Of a stretch of 64,000 nucleotides of DNA, positions 35,586 through 44,215 are shown in pieces. Position 1 is the first letter of the stretch; every line of letters starts with the position of its first letter. The notes below the pieces were generated by a model that saw nothing but the letters and a program-made list of their open reading frames with translations, was not told the origin of the DNA and searched no databases. This stretch comes from REEB52 sp964626905 (GTDB taxonomy: Bacteria; Chlamydiota; Chlamydiia; Chlamydiales; SM23-39). The translations under genes were made by a program, and so were the position numbers. The stretch covers positions 124,001 through 188,000 of the forward strand of contig CAZVHA010000003.1 of the NCBI GenBank assembly GCA_964626905.1, read 5' to 3'.

Positions 35586-35981
35586 TCATGGCCTCATGGA
35601 TGGAATTAGAAGCTGAGCGAGCCCGTTGCCAAAAGACCAATCTTCCCGCTGAACCTGGACAATGGTTACAAAAACATCTTCTTTCCGAACCTTGGGGTTT
35701 TTCTCCAGCACCTTCACAAGTTCTTGATAAAGCTTTTGTTTCATGGCTTGTGACCTTTTAATGGAAGTGATGTAAATGACGATGACGTCATCGGAGCGCT
35801 TCACTCCCCAAATCGTTTTGTCGAAATGAAAATGTCCTTTTTTGTACTCCGTGACCATTTGAAAGCGGTCACTTTTTGGAATTTTCCACGCTGTGCAGAG
35901 TGCTTGGTGAACACCATCAGTCACGGCCTTGATGTATTTAGGCGACTTCCCTTTCACCAAATGAATCTGGATTAGCGGCAT
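35586..35981 (-). CDS. Tautomerase family protein
   Basis: 131 residues, tautomerase superfamily with the catalytic Pro directly after the initiator Met (MPLIQIHL). The C-terminal VRKEDVFVTIVQVQREDWSFGNGLAQ fits the double-length tautomerase_2 group. Likely a small metabolic or detoxifying enzyme. It is convergent with dinD, 20 bp apart, inside the tRNA-bounded segment. Confidence 0.85.
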   Translation of the reverse strand: MPLIQIHLVKGKSPKYIKAVTDGVHQALCTAWKIPKSDRFQMVTEYKKGHFHFDKTIWGVKRSDDVIVIYITSIKRSQAMKQKLYQELVKVLEKNPKVRKEDVFVTIVQVQREDWSFGNGLAQLLIPSMRP

Positions 35982-36120
35982 GTATACCTTTTTCGTTTTG
36001 AAATATTGTTAAGAGCTGTACCAACGCTCTGTTTTGTTATGGCAGACATGTGCTTTTACGTCAAAAGCGTCTGAAGAGCACTGCAGCCATCCAGCCGCAT
36101 GTGACGATTGGAAACACAAG

Positions 36121-36141
36121 CCTACTGCCTTGTGCAGTAGG
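36121..36141. repeat. 8-bp stem hairpin in the gene-free part of the island
   Basis: CCTACTGC and GCAGTAGG pair around a 5-nt loop. It is in the 358-bp stretch 35982-36339 between the tautomerase start and tRNA-Leu, which otherwise shows nothing I can assign. No T-tract follows. Confidence 0.45.
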
Positions 36142-36339
36142 TAGTTGACCATACTCAGCAATTTCACGAAAAAAACAAGGCTAAGAGGGCAAAGAACCAT
36201 GTTTTATAGCTATTTATTTTGGCTTTTTTTACTCAGCCGGAACGTAAAATTTATCTCTTACCTTCCCGCGACAAGAGAGAGACTTGCAAAAAAGGACAGT
36301 TTTGGATCGATATTTTAAGGAATTTTCTCTCTATAAAAT

Positions 36340-36423
36340 TGCTCGGAGCGGGACTCGAACCCGCACGGTTTATTCAACCAAGGGATTTTAAGTCCCTAGT
36401 GTCTACCATTCCACCATCCAAGC
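36340..36423 (-). tRNA. tRNA-Leu(UAA)
   Basis: The 84-nt minus-strand sequence folds as a class II tRNA. Acceptor stem GCTTGGA/TCCGAGC, anticodon stem AGGGA/TCCCT with loop CTTAAAA giving anticodon UAA, a long variable arm, and T arm GCGGGTTCGAGTCCCGC. The terminal CCA is not encoded. A 26-bp part of it is repeated at 34529-34554. Confidence 0.95.
36369..36394. repeat. attachment-site-like core within tRNA-Leu (right)
   Basis: Right copy of the 26-bp direct repeat that bounds the small island; lies in the tRNA anticodon loop to variable arm. Confidence 0.8.
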
Positions 36424-36427
36424 GTAA

Positions 36428-36595
36428 GGGATCGTCAGGGAATGACCTTTACAAAGAGCAGGGCATTATAGCAATTTCACCTGCAAAAAATCTCCCGTCG
36501 GTCATATTGCGCCTCGTTATGACTCTCCTCGAGATTTTCCACATCTGAAATGCTCTAAACCCTCCTATTTGTAAAGTTTATTCCCTGCCGATCCA
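36428..36595. mobile_element. MITE-like hairpin element, copy B (168 bp)
   Basis: Left end GGGATCGTCAGGGAATGACC and the right end are imperfect inverted repeats over about 28 bp, and complementarity continues inward to about 50 bp. TAA flanks both sides (36425-36427, 36596-36598). End sequence and flanks match the element at 19187-19350. It begins 4 bp from the 5' end of tRNA-Leu. Confidence 0.75.
36465..36473 (-). promoter_or_regulatory. Extended -10 promoter for tRNA-Leu inside the mobile element
   Basis: On the minus strand the sequence reads TGCTATAAT, an extended -10 with perfect TATAAT. The predicted start would be near 36458, giving about 35 nt of leader before the tRNA. No good -35 is visible at normal spacing, which fits extended -10 promoters. 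Confidence 0.55.
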
Positions 36596-36679
36596 TAATC
36601 CAAGCACAACATTTTATTCTGTCTTTGAATTAAGTCGCAAGCCGTGAAGAAAACCCCTCTTTTTAAAGAGGGGCTTCGC

Positions 36680-37393
36680 CTACTGCTCTTCTTCTTCTGG
36701 AAGATCCAGCTTCTTCGGATGATCGAAAATCGACTCATCTTGGGCAGCTGTCCCACTACTCTCCGCTGGCTTATACCGAGTCAAAGATTCCTTGATCAGC
36801 GTTTGTGGTGGTGGAAAAAGTTTTGAAATAAATGAGGGAGCCCTCTCTTCCCCACCACTTCCCGCAGGAAGCGCCTCAGGAATGCCACCCGCTTCATCGA
36901 CGGGCCGCTCATCTTCTCTAAAACGGCCTTCCTCACGCCCTTGCGGCTCGCGCATATCTTGTCCTCGATCGCGCCCCCGCCTTCCACGACGACGGCGGTC
37001 CCGCTTCCGATCCCGCGTCCCCTCTTGCTGCTGCTGAGGAGCCGGGTTCGATTCGCCACCTTCCATCTGCGGCGCCTCTTCCCGCTGCCGAATAGGAGCT
37101 TCTCGCCCACCGCCAATCTTAATCGATCGCTCGGTCGCAACATTCTTGAGCACCATCCGGGTCTCTTTCAATTCCAAAATCTCATAATCGCTCACCGGCA
37201 CTAAAAATGATTTAGGCCGCTCTTGTGAACGGAAAAAAAAGGAGTGCCCAAAGGACACTACTTCCACTGCATCGACACAATAGTCTTCTTGGCTTACACC
37301 CTTGCTGCTCCGGACAACTAACTTGCACCCTTCGCGCGGAGTAATAACCGTCTCGATAATAGGTTCTCTCGTAAAATTCACTGATTTTTCCAA
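36680..37393 (-). CDS. Conserved chlamydial protein with Arg-rich linker
   Basis: 237 residues. The first 100 residues are an ordered beta-rich region (CKLVVRSSKG, VVSFGHSFFFRSQ). A highly basic Arg/Gly stretch near 128-145 (RDRKRDRRRRGRRGRDRG) and Pro/Glu-rich tail follow, typical of RNA-binding or disordered segments. It follows gapA, the same place as the uncharacterised gene next to gapA in Chlamydiaceae. Start is TTG at 37393 or GTG at 37381 (GGA 7 nt upstream). Possible RNA-related role. Confidence 0.7.
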   Translation of the reverse strand: MEKSVNFTREPIIETVITPREGCKLVVRSSKGVSQEDYCVDAVEVVSFGHSFFFRSQERPKSFLVPVSDYEILELKETRMVLKNVATERSIKIGGGREAPIRQREEAPQMEGGESNPAPQQQQEGTRDRKRDRRRRGRRGRDRGQDMREPQGREEGRFREDERPVDEAGGIPEALPAGSGGEERAPSFISKLFPPPQTLIKESLTRYKPAESSGTAAQDESIFDHPKKLDLPEEEEQ

Positions 37394-37429
37394 TCTTTAA
37401 ATGGTTTTTGCACTTGGAGTCTTGCGATG

Positions 37430-38434
37430 TCATTCAACCGATCCCATATACTCCAACAGGTCGACAACACGGTGAGAATAACCCATTTCATTGTCGTACC
37501 ATGCGATTAATTTGTAAAAACATGGACTCAACCCAATCCCCGCCTTCTTATCATAAATGCAGGAAAATTGAGTCCCTATAAAATCTGAAGAGACTAGCTC
37601 CTCTTCTGTCGTCGCTAATATCCCCTTCAAGTTCGTCCTCGACGCCTCATCCATCGCATCGCCGATCTCCTCATAACTCGTCTCCTTAGAAAGACGTACT
37701 GTCAGATCAACCACCGATACGTCCGGCGTCGGAACTCGAAATGCCATCCCCGTAAGTTTTCCCTTTAGCTCAGGAATAGCCAATATCACCGCCTTCGCGG
37801 CTCCCGTCGATGACGGAATAATATTCATGCCCGCAGCTCGCCCCCCTCGCCAATCCTTGTGCGATGGACCATCCACTGTCGGTTGACCCGCCGTCAACGA
37901 ATGCACCGTCGTCATAAGCCCCTCCTCAATCCCAAAATGATCGAGAAGAACTTTACACATCGGCGCTAAACAATTCGTCGTACACGAGGCATTGCAAATA
38001 CAAAAATCTTTCTTGGGATCATACCTCTTATGATTCACCCCAATAACAAAGGTCGGCATCCCATCTTTCCCAGGCGCTGTCACTAAAACCCTCTTCGCCC
38101 CCGCCTTAAGGTGCCCCTTCGCATCCTCCATGTGGGTAAATCTCCCCGTCGACTCAACTACGTAATCTACCCCAAGCTCCCTCCAAGGAAGCTCCAATGG
38201 ATCCCTCTTCCCAACAACAACGATCTTCTTCCCATCGACGATCAAATGATTCCCATCCGCTTTTACCTCTCCCGAATAGGCCCTATGCACTGAATCGTAT
38301 TTGAATAAATAAGCTAAATTGTCCGGAGGAACTAGATCATTCACAGCCACAACCTCAAAGCCCGGTCTCTCAAAGAGCGTCCGCATCACCAGCCGCCCAA
38401 TTCGCCCAAACCCATTGATCGCTATGCGCTTAAC
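37430..38434 (-). CDS. gapA: Glyceraldehyde-3-phosphate dehydrogenase
   Basis: 334 residues from ATG 38434 (IAINGFGRIGRLVMR, NAD-binding). The catalytic ICNASCTTNCLAP holds the active Cys, and HSLTAGQPTVDGPSHKDWRGGRAA is typical. Glycolysis/gluconeogenesis, cytosol. It follows rplQ by 110 bp, as in chlamydiae. A longer reading to 38476 is not needed. Confidence 0.96.
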   Translation of the reverse strand, partial: VKRIAINGFGRIGRLVMRTLFERPGFEVVAVNDLVPPDNLAYLFKYDSVHRAYSGEVKADGNHLIVDGKKIVVVGKRDPLELPWRELGVDYVVESTGRFTHMEDAKGHLKAGAKRVLVTAPGKDGMPTFVIGVNHKRYDPKKDFCICNASCTTNCLAPMCKVLLDHFGIEEGLMTTVHSLTAGQPTVDGPSHKDWRGGRAAGMNIIPSSTGAAKAVILAIPELKGKLTGMAFRVPTPDVSVVDLTVRLSKETSYEEIGDAMDEASRTNLKGILATTEEELVSSDFIGTQFSCIYDKKAGIGLSPCFYKLIAWYDNEMGYSHRVVDLLEYMGSVE

Positions 38435-38504
38435 CATAGACCATCCCAACTCGTGTCGATCGGTAGAATAACCCACCGGCCACTGAAAGTAAAGCGGGAA
38501 ATAA

Positions 38505-38532
38505 GGGACAGGGGCAAATATTTACCCCTCCC
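38505..38532 (-). terminator. Hairpin after rplQ
   Basis: The 20-nt core AGGGG-(T/C)AAAT/ATTTG-CCCCT (38510-38529, one G:T) is extended by outer GGG/CCC pairs. It separates the ribosomal operon from gapA. The T-rich run after it is short. Confidence 0.45.
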
Positions 38533-38544
38533 ACTAGATAAAAA

Positions 38545-38970
38545 TTATTTGAGATACTCAATATAACAGGTGGGTGCGCTATCGCCAATGCGATCTCCTA
38601 TGCGGATAATCCGTGTATAGCCCCCTTGACGCGATGAAAATCGCTCCCGAAGCTCGCCAAATAGTTTGTCAATAATCAAACGGTCTCGACCAAAAAAACT
38701 CTTGTCGCCAGCCTTCACAGCCCTCGCCTCTTTCGCCGTTAAAGGATTGTACGATATGCGTAAATCCGCAATTGCACCCCTCTTCGCAGCCAAAGTGTTC
38801 TTCTTCGCCTTCGTGATCATCTTCTCCGCATGACGACGCAACTCCTTCGCCTTCACAACAGTCGTTTCTATCCGCTCATTCTCAATCAGCGATTTCAACA
38901 TGTTCGCAATCATCGCACGGCGATGAGATCCCGTACGACCTACCTTGAATGTGTGCTTCCCGTGTCTCAT
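38545..38970 (-). CDS. rplQ: Ribosomal protein L17
   Basis: 141 residues. MRHGKHTFKVGRTGSHRRAMIANM and ITTKAKELRRHAEKMI-like stretches are standard for L17 of the large subunit. Last gene of the operon; its start overlaps rpoA by 4 bp. Confidence 0.97.
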   Translation of the reverse strand: MRHGKHTFKVGRTGSHRRAMIANMLKSLIENERIETTVVKAKELRRHAEKMITKAKKNTLAAKRGAIADLRISYNPLTAKEARAVKAGDKSFFGRDRLIIDKLFGELRERFSSRQGGYTRIIRIGDRIGDSAPTCYIEYLK

Positions 38971-40067
38971 ACTACCGTCTCTCCAGCCTTCTCAGATAAA
39001 TAATTTTGGATCACTTGCTTGATGTTGTCCCGATTGATGCCATAACGACTCAGGTCCATCCCTAAAGAAAGTCCCAACTCATCCAACTTCTGCTTGATCT
39101 CCGTCAACGACTTCTTCCCAAAATTGCGGAACCGCAACATGTCCGACTCCGGCATCACCACAAGCTCCCCAATCGTATCGATGCTCGCATTCGCTAAACA
39201 GTTCGTCGATCGAACAGATAACTCAATCTCATTGATCTTCAACGCAAGTTTTGACAAAACTTCGTCCCGATCCCGATTCGTGTGCATCTCCCCTTTGTCA
39301 AAGATCACCGCATGCGACTTAATCGCATCAAATACCTGATAATGCATGATCCCAATCTGGGCCGCAAAAGTGAGCGCCTCAACAGGCGTAACACGCCCAT
39401 CGGTCGTCACCTCCAATATCAACCGGTCATAATCTGTGTCTTGACCTACCCGCGTGTTCTCCACATAGTAATTCACAAGACGCACTGGCGAAAATGCCGA
39501 GTCAATAATGATCTCGTCAACTACCCGATCAAAATTGGTGTGCCTCTCAGAAGGGACATACCCACGCCCCGATGAAATGCGCAAATCAATCCTGCGCGAC
39601 ATCGGCCTCGTCACCGTGAAAATCACATACTCGGGGTTCACAAGCTCATAGTCCGATTGCCCAAGTAAATCCTTCAAAGTCACCCGGTATGAGCCCCCAC
39701 TCTTCTCGATCATCTCATCTGTAATCTCAAGCATTTTCGTAACCAGACGGATGTCCCGAGGATGGCTCTCATCTCCCGTCGTCAGCTTCCTGAGCAATGC
39801 CCCCTTGAGGTTCAAAACAATGTGGGTCATGTCCTCAATCACACCCTCAATCGCCATGTACTCATGAGGAACTCCCTCAATCCGCACCGACATAATCGCA
39901 GGTGACTCCATCGAGGCAAGCAAAATCCTCCGCAAAGCATTGCCAACCGTATGGCCAAACCCCCGCTCAAAAGGTTCCACTATAAAACGGGCAAACGTCG
40001 CCGACTTGCTCGCTTCATCAATTTTAATCTTTTCCGGCATTTCAAATTTGCCATACTTTACAGGCAT
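38967..40067 (-). CDS. rpoA: RNA polymerase alpha subunit
   Basis: 366 residues. N-terminal dimerisation domain (GFGHTVGNALRRILLASM) and C-terminal alpha-CTD (FRNFGKKSLTEIKQKLDELGLSLGM) are both present. It assembles the core polymerase and contacts UP elements. Sits between rpsK and rplQ. Confidence 0.98.
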   Translation of the reverse strand: MPVKYGKFEMPEKIKIDEASKSATFARFIVEPFERGFGHTVGNALRRILLASMESPAIMSVRIEGVPHEYMAIEGVIEDMTHIVLNLKGALLRKLTTGDESHPRDIRLVTKMLEITDEMIEKSGGSYRVTLKDLLGQSDYELVNPEYVIFTVTRPMSRRIDLRISSGRGYVPSERHTNFDRVVDEIIIDSAFSPVRLVNYYVENTRVGQDTDYDRLILEVTTDGRVTPVEALTFAAQIGIMHYQVFDAIKSHAVIFDKGEMHTNRDRDEVLSKLALKINEIELSVRSTNCLANASIDTIGELVVMPESDMLRFRNFGKKSLTEIKQKLDELGLSLGMDLSRYGINRDNIKQVIQNYLSEKAGETVV

Positions 40068-40081
40068 CTTTCGTCTCCCTC

Positions 40082-40498
40082 TTATACTCGTCTACGTTTT
40101 CGAGCTCTGCACCCATTGTGCGGCACAGGCGTCTTGTCCCGAATAATGCTGATCGCAAGACCCGCACTCATCAAACCGCGCACCGCCGACTCCCGCCCAG
40201 CCCCAGGCCCACTCAAATTCACTTCACACTCTTTCATCCCAAGCCCAATCGCATCCCGCGCCGCGTTCTGCGCCGCCACCGTCGCCGCAAACGCCGATGA
40301 CTTCCTCGAACCAGAAAAGTTCGCCTTCCCAGCTGATGCCCACGAAACTACATTCCCAGCTAAATCGGTAATCGATACAATCGTGTTGTTGAATGTCGCC
40401 CTCACATGCGCAATCCCCGATGGCACTGTCCGCATCACCTTCTTCTTGACCCTCACCCCTGCCTTCTTCGGCGGCGCTTTTTGCTCTTGCTTTGCCAA
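40082..40498 (-). CDS. rpsK: Ribosomal protein S11
   Basis: 138 residues with GIAHVRATFNNTIVSITD and the C-terminal RDKTPVPHNGCRARKRRRV. A Lys-rich N-terminus of about 20 residues is typical. Small-subunit platform protein. Confidence 0.98.
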   Translation of the reverse strand: MAKQEQKAPPKKAGVRVKKKVMRTVPSGIAHVRATFNNTIVSITDLAGNVVSWASAGKANFSGSRKSSAFAATVAAQNAARDAIGLGMKECEVNLSGPGAGRESAVRGLMSAGLAISIIRDKTPVPHNGCRARKRRRV

Positions 40499-40513
40499 GC
40501 TATACTCCCCTCA

Positions 40514-40882
40514 TTAGATTTTCTTGTTCGCTACCGTCTTTCTCTTGCCCTTACGCGTCCTCGCATTCGTCCGCGTCCTCTGCCCCCTCACAGGTAGCCC
40601 ACTCCGATGCCGAATCCCCCGATAACAATGGATCCCCACCAAACGCTTGATGTTGTTCTGAACCTGCCGACGTAAATCCCCTTCAACAACATACTCCGAT
40701 TGCAATATCGCATTCAACCGAGCTACGTCGTCTTCATTCAACTCCCGCGCCCTCATGTCCTTGTTCAATCCCAACTTCTCAATAATCTGATTCGAAAGCT
40801 TCCGCCCTACCCCATAAATATAGGTCAAACTCACTTCCAGTCTCTTATTATCCGGAATGTCAATTCCAATCACTCTAGGCAT
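40514..40882 (-). CDS. rpsM: Ribosomal protein S13
   Basis: 122 residues. MPRVIGIDIPDNKRLEVSLTYIYGVG and the C-terminal RGQRTRTNARTRKGKRK identify S13 in the 30S head. 55 bp separate it from secY, the largest gap in this part of the operon. Confidence 0.98.
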   Translation of the reverse strand: MPRVIGIDIPDNKRLEVSLTYIYGVGRKLSNQIIEKLGLNKDMRARELNEDDVARLNAILQSEYVVEGDLRRQVQNNIKRLVGIHCYRGIRHRSGLPVRGQRTRTNARTRKGKRKTVANKKI

Positions 40883-40937
40883 ACTTCTCTTTCCTTCTCA
40901 ATAAAAATAACATGATACCTTGTTAAAATACAACGCC

Positions 40938-42308
40938 TTAACGCCCTCGAAGGCGCCCCTTCGTCATAAACCCCTCATACCTTTTCATAAGTAGATGAGA
41001 CTCAATCTGTTTCGTTGTGTCTAAAATCACCCCCACCAAGATCAAAAGGGAGGTGCCACCAAAAAATTGACTGATATTGGCATCGACTCCCAGAAGTCTC
41101 CCCACCATCATCGGCAAAATGGCGATAATGGCTAGAAAGAGCGCCCCAGCAAGCGTAATGCGGCTCATCGTCGATTCAAGAAAATCTTGTGTCGGTCTTC
41201 CTTGCCGAATCCCTGGAATAAATGCCCCGTTCTTCTTCATATCAGACGCGATCTGCTCTGGCTTAAACTGGGTCGCTGTCCAAAAATAGGTGAAAAAGAG
41301 GATCAATATGACATAAATGACGGTGTAGAGCCACGTTCCTGGGGAAATATAATTGGCAAGCTGGCCAAGCCAGGTCGATTTGCCCAAAAATTGCCCGATC
41401 GTCGCTGGAAACATGAGGAGCGATGAGGCAAAAATCACCGGAATGACGCCCGCATAATTAATTTTTAATGGAATGTGCGAATTGCCCCCTTGCACTTCGT
41501 GACGTCCAACAATGCGCCTTGCATATTGCAAAGGAATCCGCCGCTGCCCTTGAATCACCAAAATGGTCCCCACCGTGATGAGGACAAAAAGGGTGCACAA
41601 GACGAGAAGCATTGGAAATGTGAGCTGGCCCGTCTCTTGCGATTCCAAATTGAGCTGCTGGATGATCGTCCCAATCGTGCTTGGAAACGAGGCCAAGATC
41701 CCGACTGAAATGATCAAGCTGATGCCGTTGCCCACCCCTTTTTCGCTAATCTGCTCGCCGATCCACATCAAAAAGAGGGTTCCGGCTGTCATCGTCACCA
41801 TCATGGTGAGATAAAAAAGCCACGGCATCCCAAAGATTTGGGCGTTCAACATTTCAGGAATGATGATCCCTGGGCTTGAGAGGTTCACCTTCACAATGTA
41901 TCTGGCAAATAACAGCGCTTGAAAGAGGGAGAGAAAAAGGGTCGCCGTCCGGGTCCATTTGGAGACTTTTCTCCTCCCCTGATCGGGGCTTTCTCTCACA
42001 TCCCTTTGAAAAGAGGGGACCATCGCAATCAAAAGCTGCATGATGATCGACGCTTGGATATAGGGCATGACCCCTAAAGCCAATACCGTCATCTTCGCAA
42101 AGGCGCCACCCGAAAAAATGTCGACGAGCTGAAACAGGTTCTGCCCGCCGCCACTGGCAAATTTAAAAAGATTGATCGCAGCCTCCGCATTCACCCCTGG
42201 AACAGATACGTATGCCCCCACTCTGCAAACAGCCAGAAGGAGCAGCGTATAGGCAATCTTTGCCTTCAACTCTGGGATGCTAAACACCCTACGGATTGCG
42301 TCAATCAT
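40938..42308 (-). CDS. secY: Protein translocase subunit SecY
   Basis: 456 residues, ten membrane segments, including the plug and GVNAEAAINLFKF near the N-terminus, ALGVMPYIQASIIMQLL in TM2 and GIRQGRPTQDFLE before TM9. Core channel of the general secretory system. Four bp after rplO. Confidence 0.98.
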   Translation of the reverse strand: MIDAIRRVFSIPELKAKIAYTLLLLAVCRVGAYVSVPGVNAEAAINLFKFASGGGQNLFQLVDIFSGGAFAKMTVLALGVMPYIQASIIMQLLIAMVPSFQRDVRESPDQGRRKVSKWTRTATLFLSLFQALLFARYIVKVNLSSPGIIIPEMLNAQIFGMPWLFYLTMMVTMTAGTLFLMWIGEQISEKGVGNGISLIISVGILASFPSTIGTIIQQLNLESQETGQLTFPMLLVLCTLFVLITVGTILVIQGQRRIPLQYARRIVGRHEVQGGNSHIPLKINYAGVIPVIFASSLLMFPATIGQFLGKSTWLGQLANYISPGTWLYTVIYVILILFFTYFWTATQFKPEQIASDMKKNGAFIPGIRQGRPTQDFLESTMSRITLAGALFLAIIAILPMMVGRLLGVDANISQFFGGTSLLILVGVILDTTKQIESHLLMKRYEGFMTKGRLRGR

Positions 42309-42312
42309 CTTT

Positions 42313-42765
42313 TTAAACCTTTGTAAAAGAGATCCCTTTTTCGCTCAGTTTCGCCTCCGCACCAACAGATATGTGGTGGGCCTCGATTTTTACCTTTTTG
42401 GTCAGCTCCCCTTTAGCCAAAATTTTAATTCCACCGGGGATTCTTCTCGGGATGAGCCCTTTTTCTCGAAGCGATTGGACATTCACTGTCTCGCCATCGT
42501 TAAAATAGGCCTCAATTTTCGCCAGCGTCACCTCAGCGACTGGCTTGACAAATTTGCCCCTCGTAAAACCCCGAATCGGCAGTTTTCGATAGAGAGGAAC
42601 TTGTCCCCCTTCATAACCAAATCGCTTGCTATATCCTTGGCGGTGGCTATCCCCTTTCCCGCCTCGTCCTGCATGGCCGCCCCTCTTAGATCCAACTCCA
42701 CGCCCAATGCGGCGCGATTTTTTATAAGGGCGCGATGTATTTTCTAGCTCCGCTAAATTAAGCAT
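42313..42765 (-). CDS. rplO: Ribosomal protein L15
   Basis: 150 residues with KKSRRIGRGVGSKRGGHAGRGGKG and YEGGQVPLYRKLPIRGF. Follows rpsE with an 8-bp overlap; rpmD (L30), which lies here in many bacteria, is absent, as in chlamydiae. Confidence 0.97.
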   Translation of the reverse strand: MLNLAELENTSRPYKKSRRIGRGVGSKRGGHAGRGGKGDSHRQGYSKRFGYEGGQVPLYRKLPIRGFTRGKFVKPVAEVTLAKIEAYFNDGETVNVQSLREKGLIPRRIPGGIKILAKGELTKKVKIEAHHISVGAEAKLSEKGISFTKV

Positions 42766-43270
42766 GTGCTGGCCCCCTTTTCCTCTCAGCGAGAGTCTCC
42801 TCTCGGTTTTTGAGCATATGAAGCGCCTTAAAGACCGCCTTCACCTGATTGAGTGGATTGTTCGAGCCGAGATTTTTCGCCACCACGTCCTTGACTCCGC
42901 CAAGCTCCAATACAGATCGGACCTTGGATCCAGCGACAACGCCAACGCCCTCAGCTGCCGGTTTCAAGAGAATTTTTGCCCCGTCCCACTCGACATAGAT
43001 TTCGTGGGGAATCGTCGTCCCTTCCATCTCAATTGTATAGATATTTTTTCGAGCCGACTCTGAACCTTTGCGAATCGCATCAGACACCTCATTCGCCTTG
43101 GCAAAGCCGTAGCCGACATGGCCCTGTCCATCTCCCACCAGAATGAGCGCCGAAAAACTGAACTTGCGGCCCCCCTTCACTACTTTTGAACAGCGGTTAA
43201 TATAGAGAACCTTCTCTTCGAACTCGGTTCCAAAATCTTCCTGCCGTCTCTTATCAGGTTTCTTCTTCAT
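42758..43270 (-). CDS. rpsE: Ribosomal protein S5
   Basis: 170 residues. Contains VVKGGRKFSFSALILVGDGQGHVGYGFAKANEV and GVVAGSKVRSVLELGGVKDVV, typical of S5. Decoding-fidelity protein of the small subunit. Confidence 0.98.
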   Translation of the reverse strand: MKKKPDKRRQEDFGTEFEEKVLYINRCSKVVKGGRKFSFSALILVGDGQGHVGYGFAKANEVSDAIRKGSESARKNIYTIEMEGTTIPHEIYVEWDGAKILLKPAAEGVGVVAGSKVRSVLELGGVKDVVAKNLGSNNPLNQVKAVFKALHMLKNREETLAERKRGPAHA

Positions 43271-43289
43271 ATCGAACTATTTCCCTATA

Positions 43290-43652
43290 TTAAAACTGCA
43301 ATCCCGCATCCCGTGCGCCAGCCGCAAGTTCAGCAATCAATCCATGAAACTTGAATCTGCCGCGATCAAAAATCACAGTGTCGATTTTCCTCTCTTTCGC
43401 AAGCTCTGCAATCTGCTTTCCCACAACGCGCGCGGCCGCTTTCGACCTCCCCTTTTCGCTGCACCCCTTTGACTGGGTTCCAAACCCGGCAAGCGTCAAT
43501 CCAGCCTCATCGTCGATGAGCTGAGCATAGATATGACTATTGGTCTTCGAAACCGATAGCCTCGGCTTTTGAGCATCGCCCCGCAGTTTTTTTCTGACGC
43601 GCATCACACGCGAAAGGCGAGCTTTTCTTCTCTTTCTTTTTGAATTATCCAT
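43290..43652 (-). CDS. rplR: Ribosomal protein L18
   Basis: 120 residues, basic N-terminus, RLSVSKTNSHIYAQLIDDEAGLTLA and FDRGRFKFHGLIAELAAGARDAGL. Binds 5S rRNA. Stop and start overlap by 1 bp with rplF. Confidence 0.97.
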   Translation of the reverse strand: MDNSKRKRRKARLSRVMRVRKKLRGDAQKPRLSVSKTNSHIYAQLIDDEAGLTLAGFGTQSKGCSEKGRSKAAARVVGKQIAELAKERKIDTVIFDRGRFKFHGLIAELAAGARDAGLQF

Positions 43653-44200
43653 TACACTTTCCCTTTAGCTGCCTTGCCCTCTTTCTTGCGGACATATTCA
43701 TTCTCATAGCGGATCCCCTTCCCTTTATACGGCTCAGGTGGCTTCATTGCCCGCACTTCGGCGGCAAACTGCCCTACGATCCGCTTGTCGGGCCCTTTCA
43801 CGAGAATGCTCGTCCCTTTGTCCACCTCGACCACAACCCCTTTCGGAATCATGAGCCATGTCGGATGGGAAAATCCAAGCTGCAAATCGAGCTTCTGCCC
43901 CTGCACATTCGCCCGATATCCGACCCCAATCAGAGTCAGCTTGATCTCATATCCTTCAAAGACCCCAACAATATTGTTCTTCAAAAGGGATCGAAATAGC
44001 CCGTAAAAAGCCCTTCTTGGCAGCTTCTCTTCATCACAGCTGAGAAGAGCTTTATCTCCCTCGATGGCTAAACTGAGTCCCGCTGGAAGCTGCAATTCCA
44101 GCTGTCCTTTAGGACCGCGAGCCGATATCAGTCCGCCGCTATTTACCTTTACCTCTACTCCCTTCGGGATGGGAATCGGTGTTTTTCCAAGTCTTGACAT
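43652..44200 (-). CDS. rplF: Ribosomal protein L6
   Basis: 182 residues. MSRLGKTPIPIPKGVEV at the start and the C-terminal EPYKGKGIRYENEYVRKKEGKAAK are characteristic. 15 bp after rpsH. Confidence 0.98.
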   Translation of the reverse strand: MSRLGKTPIPIPKGVEVKVNSGGLISARGPKGQLELQLPAGLSLAIEGDKALLSCDEEKLPRRAFYGLFRSLLKNNIVGVFEGYEIKLTLIGVGYRANVQGQKLDLQLGFSHPTWLMIPKGVVVEVDKGTSILVKGPDKRIVGQFAAEVRAMKPPEPYKGKGIRYENEYVRKKEGKAAKGKV

Positions 44201-44215
44201 CTCTTATTTTCCTTC

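Larger units (their letters stand above)
34529..36394. mobile_element. Small tRNA-Leu-bounded genomic island
   Basis: Bounded by the 26-bp direct repeat, the segment carries dinD (plus) and a tautomerase gene (minus) and 358 bp without a gene. No integrase is present, so the element is either a degraded remnant or was mobilised by an integrase elsewhere. The intact tRNA is at the right end. Confidence 0.65.

Noticed and set aside
36219..36548. Plus-strand ORF of 109 residues
   Set aside because: It runs across the tRNA-Leu gene and the hairpin element; no coding features.
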